A stretch of 64,000 nucleotides of DNA from Cyanidium caldarium (taxonomy: Eukaryota > Rhodophyta > Bangiophyceae > Cyanidiales > Cyanidiaceae). The notes beneath the pieces are model-generated. The model searched no databases and had not been told where the DNA came from. It saw nothing but the letters and a program-made list of their open reading frames with translations. The position numbers were made by a program, and so were the translations under genes. This document shows positions 18,169 through 27,623 of the stretch, piece by piece; position 1 is the stretch's first letter; every line of letters starts with the position of its first letter. Where the stretch lies: positions 124,001 to 188,000 of the forward strand of contig JANCYW010000018.1 of assembly GCA_026184775.1 (NCBI GenBank), given 5' to 3'.

Positions 18169-19701
18169 ATGAACGCAGCCTCTCGGGCGCCGCTGAGCCC
18201 GTCGGCGGTGTCGCCTTCATCGGGCAACAGCACAGCGAGTCGGGCGGCGTTTGCGGCTTCGGTGTTGTCGGCCGATTTTGCTTTCGAGGCGGTGGCGCAC
18301 GGCACGCCGGAGACCGCCCCGCGTCGCCGCATTATGGGCCACGAGATCCAGTGCCTGATGCACGCTTTCGGGGAGGTGCGCTATTGCGCGGGCGACGTGC
18401 TGGAGATCGTGGAGGATATGGTGCGCGCCGGGGTGCGCCGCTTTGCCGAACAGGTTGCTGAGCAAAGTGGTGGGAAGGTGAACGGCGCGGCGGTGGCCGG
18501 CGCTTTTCGCACCGACGTGCGGGCGTTGCGGCGGCTGGGGAAGATGTTGGAGATATCTGCGCGGGAGCATCCGTCGGAGGAGATGCAGCAGGCGGCGGAC
18601 ACGGTTCAGCGCTGGCTGCTGGAGGAGGAGTGGGAGCGGCAGGAGCGTCCGTGCCGGCGCCGAGGCTGTGGGGCAACGCACGCCGCTCCCATCGACACCG
18701 GGGACGCTGAAGAGGCGGCGGCGGCGGCGGCGGACTTGCGCGCCGGCCCAGCATGGTTGTTGCGGCTGACCAACACGCTGCCCACGGTGGAGTGGCGCGA
18801 AGAAAGGGTGGAAGAGGGGGAGCGTGAGGTGCCGCAGACCGGAAAAGCACCGGAAGCGAGTGGGGAAGGTGAGGCTGCGGAAAACCGCACGGAAGGCGAC
18901 GCCCCCGCCGCGGATGCGGAGATGTCTTCCGTGCCGGACTCGCCCGTGGCCATCTCCCAGGCGAATTCCACGGCCGCCACGGCGCCCTCACGTCGTCTGC
19001 ATGTGGATGCGCCCACCGTCGGCTCGTTGTTCCAGCGCCCGCCGGGCGCCGCCAACGAAGACCCGACGCTGATGCCGATGTACCGCGCCGACTACGTGCT
19101 GAAGCAGTGCATGCCGCGCGTTCAGTACACCGACTTTGTGGCATGTCGCAACGTGCGCTTCACCCACGGCGAGTCGCGCTCCCGTCCCGGCTACCAGCGG
19201 ATGGTGCTGTTCCGCGAGTGGCTGCATCTGGGCAAGCCGCCGCAGCTCACCGTCACCGACGACGGTCTGCACGCCTTGGGGCATGTGGCCTGGGAACTGA
19301 CCGGTCTGATCACCCAGAGCGCCCTCCTGCTACGCCACTACGATGATTTGTGGCGCGGGCACGGCGACTGTCGTGCCATGTGCTGGAGCGCGGCGCGCCA
19401 CCTGCTGGCCGCGCTGGGCAACGGCATTGCGACGGCGGTGATCGTGCCGATGACCGTCGACGAGTACATGGCGTTGCGCCGTGAGGTGGAGATGTTCGAG
19501 TTGACCGCCACCCCCGGTCAGGTGGTGTGGCGCGGCCTGAGCGATCACGCCGCACAGTGTCTACAGCCGTGGCAGGTGCGAGAGGTGTGGCGACGCCTGC
19601 ATTACGATGGTATGCGGGCGGCGCATCATCCTTTCGAGGTGAATCGACGCCGCAGCGTCGCGCTGGTGGGCACGCATCCGCTCGCCCGATGCTTCCGATA
19701 A
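18169..19701 (+). CDS. SPT3: SPT3-like subunit of the SAGA complex
   Basis: The protein has 510 residues. A histone-fold domain at about residues 48-130 begins EIQCLMHAFGEVR and continues VLEIVEDMVRAGVRRF, closely matching the SPT3/TAF13 fold. SPT3 works like a fused histone pair in SAGA and helps place TBP on promoters. After a long acidic, low-complexity insert, the C-terminal half keeps the SPT3-specific pattern: YTDFVACRNVRFTH...LFREWL, then LGHVAWELTGLITQSALLL. This pattern separates it from TAF13, which is much shorter. The first in-frame codon upstream is GTG, so the ATG at 18169 was chosen. A pyrimidine-rich leader immediately precedes it. The stop lies 54 bases from that of the converging thiolase gene. 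Confidence 0.85.
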   Translation: MNAASRAPLSPSAVSPSSGNSTASRAAFAASVLSADFAFEAVAHGTPETAPRRRIMGHEIQCLMHAFGEVRYCAGDVLEIVEDMVRAGVRRFAEQVAEQSGGKVNGAAVAGAFRTDVRALRRLGKMLEISAREHPSEEMQQAADTVQRWLLEEEWERQERPCRRRGCGATHAAPIDTGDAEEAAAAAADLRAGPAWLLRLTNTLPTVEWREERVEEGEREVPQTGKAPEASGEGEAAENRTEGDAPAADAEMSSVPDSPVAISQANSTAATAPSRRLHVDAPTVGSLFQRPPGAANEDPTLMPMYRADYVLKQCMPRVQYTDFVACRNVRFTHGESRSRPGYQRMVLFREWLHLGKPPQLTVTDDGLHALGHVAWELTGLITQSALLLRHYDDLWRGHGDCRAMCWSAARHLLAALGNGIATAVIVPMTVDEYMALRREVEMFELTATPGQVVWRGLSDHAAQCLQPWQVREVWRRLHYDGMRAAHHPFEVNRRRSVALVGTHPLARCFR

Positions 19702-19755
19702 ATTGCGTCGATGAAGAGCGAGGAGATTGCGCACGAGGGCCATCATTCCCCGTCT

Positions 19756-21063
19756 TTACAAACCCGCCGGGCGATCCAACGCCGCCCGCCTCAACAGCAG
19801 TGCGGTGGCGCCGCCACCGCCGTTGCACACCGCCGCGACCCCGGTTTGGAAACCGTGCTCCTCCATCACCGTGGTGAGTGCCACGACGATGCGCGCCCCG
19901 CTGCACCCGAGCGGATGTCCGAGCGCCACCGCGCCGCCGTTCATGTTCAGGCGCTGGTGTCGCACAGCGGGCAGTTGTTGCATGGCCACCAGCGGCACCA
20001 CACTGAACGCCTCGTTCACCTCCCAGCAATCGACCTGTTCGGGCGCGGCTACACACGCTTGCACGGCGGGCATACGCAACAGACGCTGAATGGCAGCAAT
20101 CGGCGCCACGGTGAACCACTCGGGTTCCACCTCCGCATCGACGCACTCCACCACCTGATAGGCCAGTCGCGGTGGCGATACCGCGGAGGCGCCATCGCGG
20201 CGGCCGATACCCCACTGCTGCGCTCTGCGACGGGACACCAGCACCACGGCCGCAGCGCCATCGCTGATTTTGGAGCTATTCGCCGCGGTCACCGTGCCGT
20301 GCTCCTTGTCGAATGCCGGTCGCAGTCGCGGCACTTTTTCGGCTTGCAGCTTGTTCAGCTCCTCATCGGCATCGATATCGGCGTTGCCGGCCGCCAACGG
20401 CACCGACACCACTTCGCGCCGCATGACGCCGCGCTCCCAGGCCGCCCGCGCCCGCGCATAACTCTCCAGCGCGTACGCGTCTTGTTGCTCGCGCGACAGG
20501 TGATATCGCGCGGCACAGGCGTCACCCAGCACGCCCATGGCGCAGCCGGCTCGCGCAGCCGATGCCGAGTCGGTGAGGCCGTCGCGCATCACCGAGTCCG
20601 CCATCGTCGCGTGGCCCAGGCGCAGACCGCCATGCCGGGCGCGGTTCACCCCGCTGTTGTCGCTGTCGCCCATCAGGTACGGCGCATTGCTCATGCTCTC
20701 GGTGCCGCCGGCCACCACCACCTCCGCATACCCCAGACGGATGCTCTGCGCGGCCAGCGCTATCGCCTTGGCACCGCTCGCGCACACCTTGTTTATGGTA
20801 ACGCAGCGACAGGAGGGCGGCAGCCCGGCCGATACGGCGATCTGCCGCGCGGGCGCCTGACCCAAATTCGCCGTCAGCACACAGCCGAAGATGCACTCGT
20901 CCACTTCGGTCGGCGGTATGCCGGCCGCCTCCAGCGCCGCCCGCGCAGCCACTGCCCCCAGTTGCACCGCAGTGCGCGAGCACAACGAGCCGCCCAACGA
21001 GCCGACGGGCGTGCGCTTGGCGGCGATGAGGATGGGATCCTGCACGTTCGCCGCGTCGGCCAT
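19756..21063 (-). CDS. Acetyl-CoA C-acetyltransferase (thiolase)
   Basis: A 435-residue type II thiolase condenses or cleaves acetoacetyl-CoA, feeding isoprenoid synthesis or fatty-acid breakdown. The nucleophilic cysteine is in INKVCASGAKAI (C94). The C-terminal active-site motifs NEAFSVV, GHPLGCSGARI and CNGGGGATALLL are all present, as are GGTESMSNAPYL and the N-terminal ILIAAKRTPVGS. The ATG at 21063 gives a protein with no presequence, suggesting a cytosolic enzyme. The frame is open 69 codons further upstream and that stretch is Arg/Ser/Cys-rich like a mitochondrial presequence, but it has no ATG. The last residues, AGL, are not a clear peroxisomal signal. Confidence 0.93.
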   Translation of the reverse strand: MADAANVQDPILIAAKRTPVGSLGGSLCSRTAVQLGAVAARAALEAAGIPPTEVDECIFGCVLTANLGQAPARQIAVSAGLPPSCRCVTINKVCASGAKAIALAAQSIRLGYAEVVVAGGTESMSNAPYLMGDSDNSGVNRARHGGLRLGHATMADSVMRDGLTDSASAARAGCAMGVLGDACAARYHLSREQQDAYALESYARARAAWERGVMRREVVSVPLAAGNADIDADEELNKLQAEKVPRLRPAFDKEHGTVTAANSSKISDGAAAVVLVSRRRAQQWGIGRRDGASAVSPPRLAYQVVECVDAEVEPEWFTVAPIAAIQRLLRMPAVQACVAAPEQVDCWEVNEAFSVVPLVAMQQLPAVRHQRLNMNGGAVALGHPLGCSGARIVVALTTVMEEHGFQTGVAAVCNGGGGATALLLRRAALDRPAGL

Positions 21064-21335
21064 GGAGAAGAGACACCGGGGACGATTCACCACACCCGAA
21101 CGATGCAACAGAGAAGCCGATCTCTTGCACAAGCACACACTGAAACGCTGCCCGGGAGGCGGCGAAGCGGTACCCGGGTGCCGCGTTGGAACGCGCCCGA
21201 CGACGATGCACGGCGGAGGCGCTCGGGACGGGTCCGCGTCGAAGAGATGCAGCGGCGATTGCCTCGACACCGAACCTACTCACCCGGTCGAATTTACCCA
21301 CAACCCGCACACCTCGAGACGGTATCTCCACGGGT

Positions 21336-23018
21336 CTATTCACCCGTTATCCCGGGCTTGATGCCATCGACCGGCCGTTCCCGCACATCCACCCGCTCCA
21401 GGAACTCGATGACGTGCGGGAACACTCGCGTGTGCACATCGCGGGCGACCTGAAAGTCGAGGTGCTCGTAGTGGTCCACGCGCCACTGGTGTGCGTGGGG
21501 CAGCTCGCCGATAAGCCATTGCATATCGATGAGCGGGTCGCTGCCGCCATAGAAGAGCGCCACCGGGCAACGGATCTGGGAGATGGGATACGCGGGCACC
21601 TGGTGCGCGGTGTAGGCGGCGCCGTATCGCGACGGCCGATGTCGCGAGTCGTACATCTGGAAGCGCGCCGCGTCCATCACCTGGAACCAGTGCACCATGG
21701 TTTTGACGCTGCCATAACTGTACAGGTGCGAATAGATGAGGCGCTTCTCGGAGGCGGCGATGTTCTGCATGCTCCAGCCGAATAGCAGCTGGCAGGCGGT
21801 GTCCATCAGCCACACAAACGCATCGCGCGGCAGGACGCGGCGCCAGAACAGCGACGACGGCAGCAGGATGCGCCGGCCGAACAGCAGGTAGAGGGTGCTG
21901 GGGTTGGCGGCCACGAAGGTGTTCATGAAACTGCGGCGCAGGCCGTGCACCCGCGTCGACGGCGCCAACGCCACCAGGGAGCGCACCTTGTCGGCGACGG
22001 TGGGGTGTCGCGACAGGGCGGCCATGCCAATGCCAGATCCCTGCGAGAAACCGATGTAGTCGACGCTTTTGGCGTCGCTGCAACCCAGAATGTAGTCGAC
22101 GGTGGCGGGAATGTCGTGGTGGGCCATCTCGTCGAGGCCGAAATCCCAAAACTGCACCGTCCGTGTGCCGTACCGTCGATGGTAGCAGCCGTACTTGGAG
22201 CCGCGCAAGTTGGCCAGCCACACGTCGAAGCCGCGCTCGGCCAGAAGGAACGGCAGCGCGAGATGCGATGCCCGGCATACCCATATCTCGCAGCTCTCCA
22301 TGAAACCGGGCATGAGCAACACGGGTCGGCGAGCCTGCGGTATGTCGTCGCCGCGGCGACCGTGCGGAATGCGAAACACGGTGAGCAGGTAGCCGTCCTC
22401 GGTCTCCACCACGTGCTCTTCACACGGATACCCGCGCACCTCGACCAGTTCGCGAGCATTTGCCTCACACAGAAACGACTCTACGGGTGGCCACCGGCGC
22501 TGTCCACATGGCCGTCGTTGAACGCCATGAGAAGATGCGCTCCGGGCTGGTGCGCGCGATGACACATCCGCAGCGAAGTTGTCTCCGTCGGAGTGGCTCG
22601 CGTCCTGGCCACCGCAAAAACTTGCTGAGCCCGGCGCCAGCCTCGCCCACCAACGTTGCACGTGGGAAAGTGCCTGTCTTGATGGTGTCTCCCCGGACGC
22701 CCGATGCAACCACTTTCCCGTCCAGCCGGTCCCTCGGCGCCAAACACCCGCCCACCACCGCTCCCATGGCGTCGCAGCGCTTTCCGTGGCCCCCAAGCAC
22801 GCTTTTCGTTCGCGCTCGCGGTGAAGCCAGTAAGCTCGCCACGCCGCAGCATCTTCCGCGGGCAGCGCCGCCAAACTCTCCTCACCGTCCGACCCGACCC
22901 ACTCCATACGCCACAACGGCGTCAGCAACGCCCACCTTAGCGTCGATACCACCCAATGCAGCCACCATTCCGCCACCAACACCACGCCCGCAAAGAGCCA
23001 CACCAACGGCCGCAGCAT
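21336..23018 (-). CDS. Acid lipase/steryl ester hydrolase family protein (alpha/beta hydrolase)
   Basis: The protein has 560 residues. A hydrophobic anchor at residues 2-35 is followed by a roughly 160-residue linker and an alpha/beta-hydrolase domain from about 180. YPCEEHVVETEDGYLL is the family's N-terminal signature. GFSQG holds the nucleophile (S325), GGSDPLID the acid (D494), and YEHLDF the catalytic histidine (H519). GFSQG and the N-terminal membrane anchor resemble yeast TGL1/YEH steryl ester hydrolases and animal lysosomal acid lipase. It probably hydrolyses neutral lipids at the ER or lipid droplets. The frame extends 19 codons further upstream to a GTG, so the ATG at 23018 was used. 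It lies in tandem with the thiolase, 272 bases upstream. Confidence 0.88.
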   Translation of the reverse strand: MLRPLVWLFAGVVLVAEWWLHWVVSTLRWALLTPLWRMEWVGSDGEESLAALPAEDAAAWRAYWLHRERERKACLGATESAATPWERWWAGVWRRGTGWTGKWLHRASGETPSRQALSHVQRWWARLAPGSASFCGGQDASHSDGDNFAADVSSRAPARSASSHGVQRRPCGQRRWPPVESFLCEANARELVEVRGYPCEEHVVETEDGYLLTVFRIPHGRRGDDIPQARRPVLLMPGFMESCEIWVCRASHLALPFLLAERGFDVWLANLRGSKYGCYHRRYGTRTVQFWDFGLDEMAHHDIPATVDYILGCSDAKSVDYIGFSQGSGIGMAALSRHPTVADKVRSLVALAPSTRVHGLRRSFMNTFVAANPSTLYLLFGRRILLPSSLFWRRVLPRDAFVWLMDTACQLLFGWSMQNIAASEKRLIYSHLYSYGSVKTMVHWFQVMDAARFQMYDSRHRPSRYGAAYTAHQVPAYPISQIRCPVALFYGGSDPLIDMQWLIGELPHAHQWRVDHYEHLDFQVARDVHTRVFPHVIEFLERVDVRERPVDGIKPGITGE

Positions 23019-23404
23019 GGGGAGCACTCGGTGAGGCAGGAGGAGGCGAAGTGGCTGGCGTCGCTGTCTCGCCACCCGACTGCCGCGAAAAACGAAGCGT
23101 AGAGAGAGTTTCCTTGTCAGTCCCTAATCGGAGCGCCAACCACAAGGGACCACAGCACGTGCCTCCATGCGCGTCGAATCGCCCCGATCAAATGCGACAC
23201 AGTGGGGCAATCCTGCACCATCGGCGCTGAATCTCTGATGTGAATCGGCGTTGCGCGGGCGGCGTGTGCGCGTCCCATTCCGGGCGCTTTTCGTGGCCGT
23301 CACCGGGTCAACGCGTCGCGCGTCCCACCGTGCACACCCGCGGCGACCGAACCGAACAAGTCTCGCGCGCGTGACCTGCCGCGACGAGATAGCGGCCGGC
23401 GGCT
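23019..23404. other. Divergent spacer between the lipase and SNF2 genes
   Basis: No recognisable gene or strong motif is visible in these 386 bases. The spacer presumably holds both promoters. Confidence 0.5.
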
Positions 23405-26400
23405 ATGCCGAGTGCTGGCGTCGGGCCGGACGCGCCACCCGAAGCAGCGTCGTGCGGCGCGGAGGGCGCGCCGGTGCCTCCGCCGAGCACTGCAGCGGGC
23501 AGTGCTTGGAGGAGGCGCGGGGACGCCCATGAGGTGCCTCCCGCTGGCAGCGCCGACGGCGATGAGCGGGTGGCGTCGAGGGAACGGCTGGTCGACGATG
23601 CGGACCACCGCCAATCGAGGGGTGAGGCGAAAGCGCCACCGCCGACGGGAAACCCGGACGCGGCACTGGCGCCATCAACATCAGCCGGGGCGCCGGCGAT
23701 TGTACAGCGGGACGTTGACGTCGACGCGACGTCAGCGAGAACGGGGCGAGAGGCGGTGACACGGTTTCTGGCCGACTCCAAGGCACTTGATCCCTGTCCG
23801 CCACGGCCGGCACATGATCCGGCAGTGACACGGTTTCCGGCCGACTCCAAGGCACTTGATCCCTGTCCGCCACGGCCGGCATATGACCCGGCAGTGACCG
23901 AGTCACGGCCATCCCCTTCGTTGGAGAAGCAACATTCGGTGCCGCGCTTGGCGCTGGACGCCGAACAATGGTCTGCACTGAATGCGGCGGCGGCGGCGGT
24001 GTGGCCGGCCGCCTCCCAAAAGGACGCGGCGGCTCGGCGAGCGTACACAACACTGTTACGCATCGTGCTGGGTCAAGTGCGGTTCGACGTCGGGCTCGGT
24101 TGCCTGACGGCAGTGCAGTCCTGCGCGTTCGAGCTGCAAAAGTTGGCTGAAAAGTTTCTGGAGGAGGGGACTCTCGCCATGGAGACAGCTCAGCGGGCGG
24201 GCCGGCGGCCGGAGGAAGTGTGGGAGCGCGTCGGCCCGGTGCTCCCGGCGCCGCTGCGGCTGGCGGCGGCGCGTGGTTGGCTGGCCGGTCGTGCCGCTGA
24301 CGGTGCCCGCCTGCCACCGTTACCGGAAGTGGTGCATCAGCTGTTGATGGTGCTGCGCAAAAGTGAGCGCTTGTTGGCGGTCGAAAAGCAACTGCTGGCG
24401 GCGGAGCCGGAGCGCGCGCAGGAAGAGTCGCAGGCGCACGACGATGAATCGCAGTACCGGCTGCAAGTGAGCACCTTGCCGCTGTTCGCCAACCCGGACG
24501 ACGCTAAGAGCGCGGCCGCCGCGGTGTATCGATTGCCGGTGCTGGATGCGTCATTCCTGCACGCCGAACGGCAACGCGAGGTGCAGGCGCGGCTTTGTGT
24601 GGCCATCGACGCCCTGCAGCGGCAAGCGACGCAGCTGGAGCTGACCGCGGCCGCAGCCTACCAGCGCGGCGATACCGCGATGCAGCGCCGCGCGGGAAGG
24701 CAGTTGTTGGCGTTGCAAATGCGCGCCAAAGCGCTGCAGCTGCTGCCGACCCAGGCGGCGGTGCGAGCTGAGGCCCGTTGGGTGCATCATGAGGCGCGCG
24801 CGGCCGGCCCCAGCAACCGCATGCCCACCAAACGCATTCGCATCGAGCTGGGGCGGCACGAGCGCGAACGCCGTCGACAGCGCGAGCTGGAGGAGCGCGA
24901 TCGCCGCCGGGAGGCGCTGCTCTTCTACCGGGCGCTGGACGAGCACGTGTCGCGCTTCCGCACCTTCTTTCGCGAGGAGGTGGAGCGCGCCACTGCACGT
25001 CTCAACCGCGAAGTGCGCAAACACTTTGAGGAGAAGGAGCGCACCGACCACCGTCGGGAGCGCGAAGAGGAGCGCCGCCGCATCCAGGCGCTCCGCGAGG
25101 ACAACGAGGAGGCGTACCGCGAACTGCTGCAGAACACCAAGAACGAACGCCTCAAACTCATCCTGGAACAGACTGACGCGTATCTGCTGCAGCTGGGCAG
25201 TATCGTGCAACGCGGCCGCGGCGAGGAGCCGCTGGCGGCAGCAGCCGATGCCAAACCATCGTCGCTAGCGCCCGACGACTATTACAAGCTGGTGCATCAG
25301 GTGCGCGAGTCGTTGAAGCGGCAACCGCGCCTGCTGACCGGCGGCGAGCTGAAACAGTACCAGCTGGCCGGCGTGGAGTGGATGTTGTCGCTGTACAACA
25401 ACCGACTGAACGGCGTGCTGGCCGACGAGATGGGACTCGGCAAGACCGTCCAGACCATCGCGCTGCTGTGCCACCTGGTGGAGACGGCGCGCGACTACGG
25501 TCCGTTCATGATCGTGGTGCCGCTGTCGACGCTGAGCAACTGGGAGAACGAGCTGTCCCGTTGGGCGCCGGCGCTGCAGGTTTTCGTGTTCAAGGGCGAC
25601 AAGACGGTGCGCAAGCGGCTGGCACGGGAGCTGTCGCACGACGAGCGCCTCGGCGGCAACGGCGCATGTTCCTTCCACGTCCTGCTCACCACCTACGAGT
25701 ACGTGCTGCGATCGCGCCCCACGCTGAGTCGCATCGCCTGGTCGTACATCGTCGTCGACGAAGGCCACCGCATCAAGAACGCGGAGAGCAAGCTGGCGCA
25801 GGTGCTCGGCCAGCGGTATCGCTCGCGCAACCGCCTGCTGCTCACCGGCACGCCGCTGCACAACTCGCTGGCGGAGCTGTGGTCGCTGCTCAACTTTCTG
25901 CTGCCGAACATCTTCTCGTCGTGTGAGACGTTCGAGGCGTGGTTCAACGCGCCGTTCGCCAACCTGACCGGGGTGGGCGAGAGTGTGGAGCTGGCCGAGG
26001 AGGAGTCGCTGCTGATCATCCACCGGTTGCACAAGGTGTTGCGGCCGTTTCTGCTACGGCGCCTCAAGGACGACATCTTGCGCGGCGGCGAGCGCCTACC
26101 GGAGAAGCGCGAACTCACACTGCTCTGCGACATGTCCGCCTGGCAGCGGCTGGTGTACCGGCAGCTGGTGCGCAACGAGCGCGTCGCCTTTACGGATCGC
26201 GGCGGTCGGCACCGCAACGACCGCCTCAGCAACGGCAAGATGCAGATGCGCAAGATCGTCAACCATCCGTACCTCTTCCACATCGACTACGCTGCCGCCG
26301 GCGGCAGCGCCGATATCGACCAGCTGGTGCGCGCGTCCGGCAAATTCCAGATGCTGGACGCGTGTGTGCGCAAGCTGCTGCGCACCGGCCACCGCCTGCT

Positions 26401-27610
26401 CATCTTCAACCAGATGACCCGGGTGATGGACCTGCAGGAGCGGCTGCTGGAGGCGCGCGGCATTCCCTGTCTGCGGCTGCAGGGCTTGACCGCCGCCGAC
26501 GAGCGCCGGCGGCTGGTGGAGGAGTTCAACTCGCCGCACACGCGCTACCACGTGTTTCTGTTGACCACGCGCGCCGGCGGCCTGGGCGTGAACCTGCAGT
26601 CGGCCGACACGGTCATCCTGTTCGACTCGGACTGGAACCCGCAGATGGACATCCAGGCGCAGGACCGCGCGCATCGCATCGGACAGACGCGGGCGGTGCG
26701 GGTGTTCCGGCTGGTGACCGCGCGCAGCATCGAACAGCACGTGCTGGAGACGGCTGAGTTCAAGCGCGGCCTGGAGCAGAAGATCATCCGCGCCGGCATG
26801 TTTCACCACGACGCCAAGGACAGCGAGCGCGAGGCAATGTTGAAACAGCTGCTGAAAGAGTCCGAGGACGATCTGCCGGACGAGGTGCGCGGCAGTGTGG
26901 CCACGCTGGACGAGCTGAATCGGCTGTTAGCGCGCAGCGACCAGGAGTATCGACTGTTCACCGAGATGGACCGGGAGGAGGTGGCGCGCGAACGCGGCGT
27001 ATCACCGGAGGCGGTTTCGTTGGAGGAGCTGCAGCGGGTGCATCCGCGGCTGCTGTGCGACGCGGAAGTGCCCGCTTTTATACGGGCACCGGAGCAATAC
27101 GGGTATCGCAGCGGACGCGACTGGATGGAGCCGCACGGCTGGGAAGCGGCGGTGGGGAATGGAGTAGGGCGCGGCCGGCGACGCGGAGGACGGACGCGGG
27201 AGGCGGACGACGAGGGCGGACGCGGCCGGCTGCGCAAACGACCCCGCGCGACCGACCCGCACCAGGCGCAATGGTGTGAGGAGCAGGAGGGCGTGTCGGA
27301 GGTGGCGACGACGAGGATGACCGCCACGACGACCTCGCGCGGCAGCACATCGCCCAGTTGGTCCACCTCGGCATCCAGCAGGGAGCCGGATGATGATGAG
27401 GACGAAGAGTACCTGCGCGGCACCTCGGGTAGTAGGGCGTCGTCCAGCGACAGCGAATCCACGGGGGACGATATGCAGGCGGTGCGACGGGCGAGTCGTA
27501 CAGGGATGCCCGACGCCTCCGATGAGGCCATGAGGGACGACGGAATGGACGTGGAGGAGCGCGAGGGACGGTCGCCGCCGCATATCCGGTTGAAGTTGCA
27601 TCCGTTTTGA
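23405..27610 (+). CDS. SWI/SNF-type chromatin remodelling ATPase (Brahma/STH1-like)
   Basis: The protein has 1401 residues. A disordered N-terminus carries an in-frame 23-residue tandem duplication. A Gln/Leu region and a basic HSA-like helix follow at about residues 475-560, and the post-HSA motif RLKLILEQTDAYLLQL near 580 is typical of Snf2/Sth1/BRG1. The ATPase begins near 640: ADEMGLGKT (residues 673-681), DEGHRIKN (785-792), the C-terminal helicase lobe with GLGVNLQSADTVI and QAQDRAHRIGQ, then an SnAC-like segment near 1130-1200. The HSA plus post-HSA layout places it in the SWI/SNF subfamily rather than ISWI or CHD. The C-terminal 200 residues are acidic and basic low complexity, and I see no bromodomain, which BRG1 and STH1 have. 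It converges on GCN1, with 13 bases between stops. Confidence 0.92.
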   Translation: MPSAGVGPDAPPEAASCGAEGAPVPPPSTAAGSAWRRRGDAHEVPPAGSADGDERVASRERLVDDADHRQSRGEAKAPPPTGNPDAALAPSTSAGAPAIVQRDVDVDATSARTGREAVTRFLADSKALDPCPPRPAHDPAVTRFPADSKALDPCPPRPAYDPAVTESRPSPSLEKQHSVPRLALDAEQWSALNAAAAAVWPAASQKDAAARRAYTTLLRIVLGQVRFDVGLGCLTAVQSCAFELQKLAEKFLEEGTLAMETAQRAGRRPEEVWERVGPVLPAPLRLAAARGWLAGRAADGARLPPLPEVVHQLLMVLRKSERLLAVEKQLLAAEPERAQEESQAHDDESQYRLQVSTLPLFANPDDAKSAAAAVYRLPVLDASFLHAERQREVQARLCVAIDALQRQATQLELTAAAAYQRGDTAMQRRAGRQLLALQMRAKALQLLPTQAAVRAEARWVHHEARAAGPSNRMPTKRIRIELGRHERERRRQRELEERDRRREALLFYRALDEHVSRFRTFFREEVERATARLNREVRKHFEEKERTDHRREREEERRRIQALREDNEEAYRELLQNTKNERLKLILEQTDAYLLQLGSIVQRGRGEEPLAAAADAKPSSLAPDDYYKLVHQVRESLKRQPRLLTGGELKQYQLAGVEWMLSLYNNRLNGVLADEMGLGKTVQTIALLCHLVETARDYGPFMIVVPLSTLSNWENELSRWAPALQVFVFKGDKTVRKRLARELSHDERLGGNGACSFHVLLTTYEYVLRSRPTLSRIAWSYIVVDEGHRIKNAESKLAQVLGQRYRSRNRLLLTGTPLHNSLAELWSLLNFLLPNIFSSCETFEAWFNAPFANLTGVGESVELAEEESLLIIHRLHKVLRPFLLRRLKDDILRGGERLPEKRELTLLCDMSAWQRLVYRQLVRNERVAFTDRGGRHRNDRLSNGKMQMRKIVNHPYLFHIDYAAAGGSADIDQLVRASGKFQMLDACVRKLLRTGHRLLIFNQMTRVMDLQERLLEARGIPCLRLQGLTAADERRRLVEEFNSPHTRYHVFLLTTRAGGLGVNLQSADTVILFDSDWNPQMDIQAQDRAHRIGQTRAVRVFRLVTARSIEQHVLETAEFKRGLEQKIIRAGMFHHDAKDSEREAMLKQLLKESEDDLPDEVRGSVATLDELNRLLARSDQEYRLFTEMDREEVARERGVSPEAVSLEELQRVHPRLLCDAEVPAFIRAPEQYGYRSGRDWMEPHGWEAAVGNGVGRGRRRGGRTREADDEGGRGRLRKRPRATDPHQAQWCEEQEGVSEVATTRMTATTTSRGSTSPSWSTSASSREPDDDEDEEYLRGTSGSRASSSDSESTGDDMQAVRRASRTGMPDASDEAMRDDGMDVEEREGRSPPHIRLKLHPF
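23756..23893. repeat. 69-bp tandem duplication inside the SNF2 gene
   Basis: Two head-to-tail copies, 23756-23824 and 23825-23893, differ at only a few bases. The unit encodes 23 residues starting VTRF and containing SKALDPCPPRP, so the reading frame is kept. The near identity points to a recent duplication in the disordered N-terminal region. Confidence 0.95.
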
Positions 27611-27623
27611 AGCGCGGTAAATG

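Noticed and set aside
21064-21270. Mitochondrial presequence for the thiolase
   Set aside because: The upstream stretch is Arg/Ser-rich and open, but has no ATG; it starts at a GTG.
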